Assembly: GCF_036404855.1 (NCBI RefSeq)
Contig: NZ_DASWYS010000171.1
Location: 1 to 14,350, forward strand
DNA from: Pelomonas sp036404855
Lineage (GTDB): Bacteria; Pseudomonadota; Gammaproteobacteria; Burkholderiales; Burkholderiaceae_C
Direction of reading: 5' to 3'
DNA: 14,350 bases
Shown here: positions 14,247-14,350 of the stretch, one piece after another
Position numbering within the stretch: position 1 is the stretch's first letter
Layout: each line of letters begins with the position of its first letter
Notes under the pieces: generated by a model
Databases searched by the model: none
What the model saw: only the letters and a program-made list of their open reading frames with translations
What the model was told of the DNA's origin: nothing
Translations under genes and position numbers: made by a program

Positions 14247-14350
14247 GTGCTGGCCGTGCGCATTGGCCGTTTGGGCCAGGTCTTGATGGTGAGTCTGATG
14301 GCCATGGCCATCACGTCACTGCCGGGGAGCGGTGCGCGACGTGACCCGGC
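14247..14350 (+). CDS. Possible start of an exported protein (cut by window edge)
   Basis: An open plus-strand frame starts at GTG 14247 and runs 34 codons to the window end without a stop. GGAGG (14232-14236) lies ten bases before the GTG. The translation has a signal-peptide look: basic residues (R5, R8), a hydrophobic core (VLMVSLMAMAI) and then small residues (SLPGSGA). An in-frame ATG at 14286 is an alternative start. It is divergent from the 170-residue gene. With so little sequence this may be a chance frame. Confidence 0.35.
   Translation, partial: MLAVRIGRLGQVLMVSLMAMAITSLPGSGARRDP

Noticed and set aside
1..14350. Mobile elements, CRISPR arrays, tRNA or rRNA genes
   Set aside because: No terminal inverted repeats, transposase-like frames, regularly spaced repeats or cloverleaf-like sequences were seen on reading both strands; codon use looks uniform throughout.

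Overview
The window is very GC-rich and tightly packed, with a strong excess of G or C at third codon positions. Gene families and layout point to a betaproteobacterium, most likely Burkholderiales. This rests on protein flavour and synteny only, because there is no rRNA or other taxonomic marker. No tRNA, rRNA, insertion sequence, CRISPR array or origin is visible.

Positions 1 to about 10859 (perhaps 11194) are an assimilatory nitrate/nitrite reduction locus. At the left edge, on the minus strand, is the start of a degenerate receiver-like regulator gene (1-300, cut by the window). Divergent from it is a NarK-type nitrate/nitrite transporter (489-1742), preceded by a sigma-54-type promoter at 361-376 and a leader that could fold. 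The next gene, on the minus strand, encodes a membrane-anchored PP2C phosphatase fused to a Ser/Thr kinase (1743-3488). Its stop codon abuts the transporter stop with no gap. A 202-base divergent region then holds a near-perfect sigma-54 promoter (3636-3651) and two candidate NtrC sites. It leads into a plus-strand operon: nirB (nitrite reductase large subunit), a predicted Tat-exported PilJ/NarX-type sensor-domain protein, nirD (Rieske subunit), nasA (molybdenum nitrate reductase with a C-terminal [2Fe-2S] domain) and cobA (siroheme precursor synthesis, needed by NirB). A 63-codon ORF with a good ribosome-binding site follows.

The genes fit one pathway. NarK imports nitrate, NasA reduces it to nitrite, NirBD reduces nitrite to ammonium, and CobA supports the siroheme of NirB. 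Two sigma-54 promoters with NtrC-like sites suggest control by nitrogen limitation. The kinase/phosphatase and the sensor-domain protein are the parts whose roles are least understood. An equivalent kinase gene lies in the nas cluster of Pseudomonas aeruginosa (PA1778-PA1783, from memory), so the association is conserved rather than accidental.

The rest is ordinary chromosome: a methyl-accepting chemotaxis protein (11201-12751, minus), a type III pantothenate kinase coaX (12868-13632, plus), an unrecognised 170-residue protein (13673-14185, minus) and the possible start of an exported protein (14247 to the end, plus). No stretch above 300 bases lacks a gene. The largest gaps are 301-488, 3489-3690, 10860-11002 and 12752-12867, each described below.
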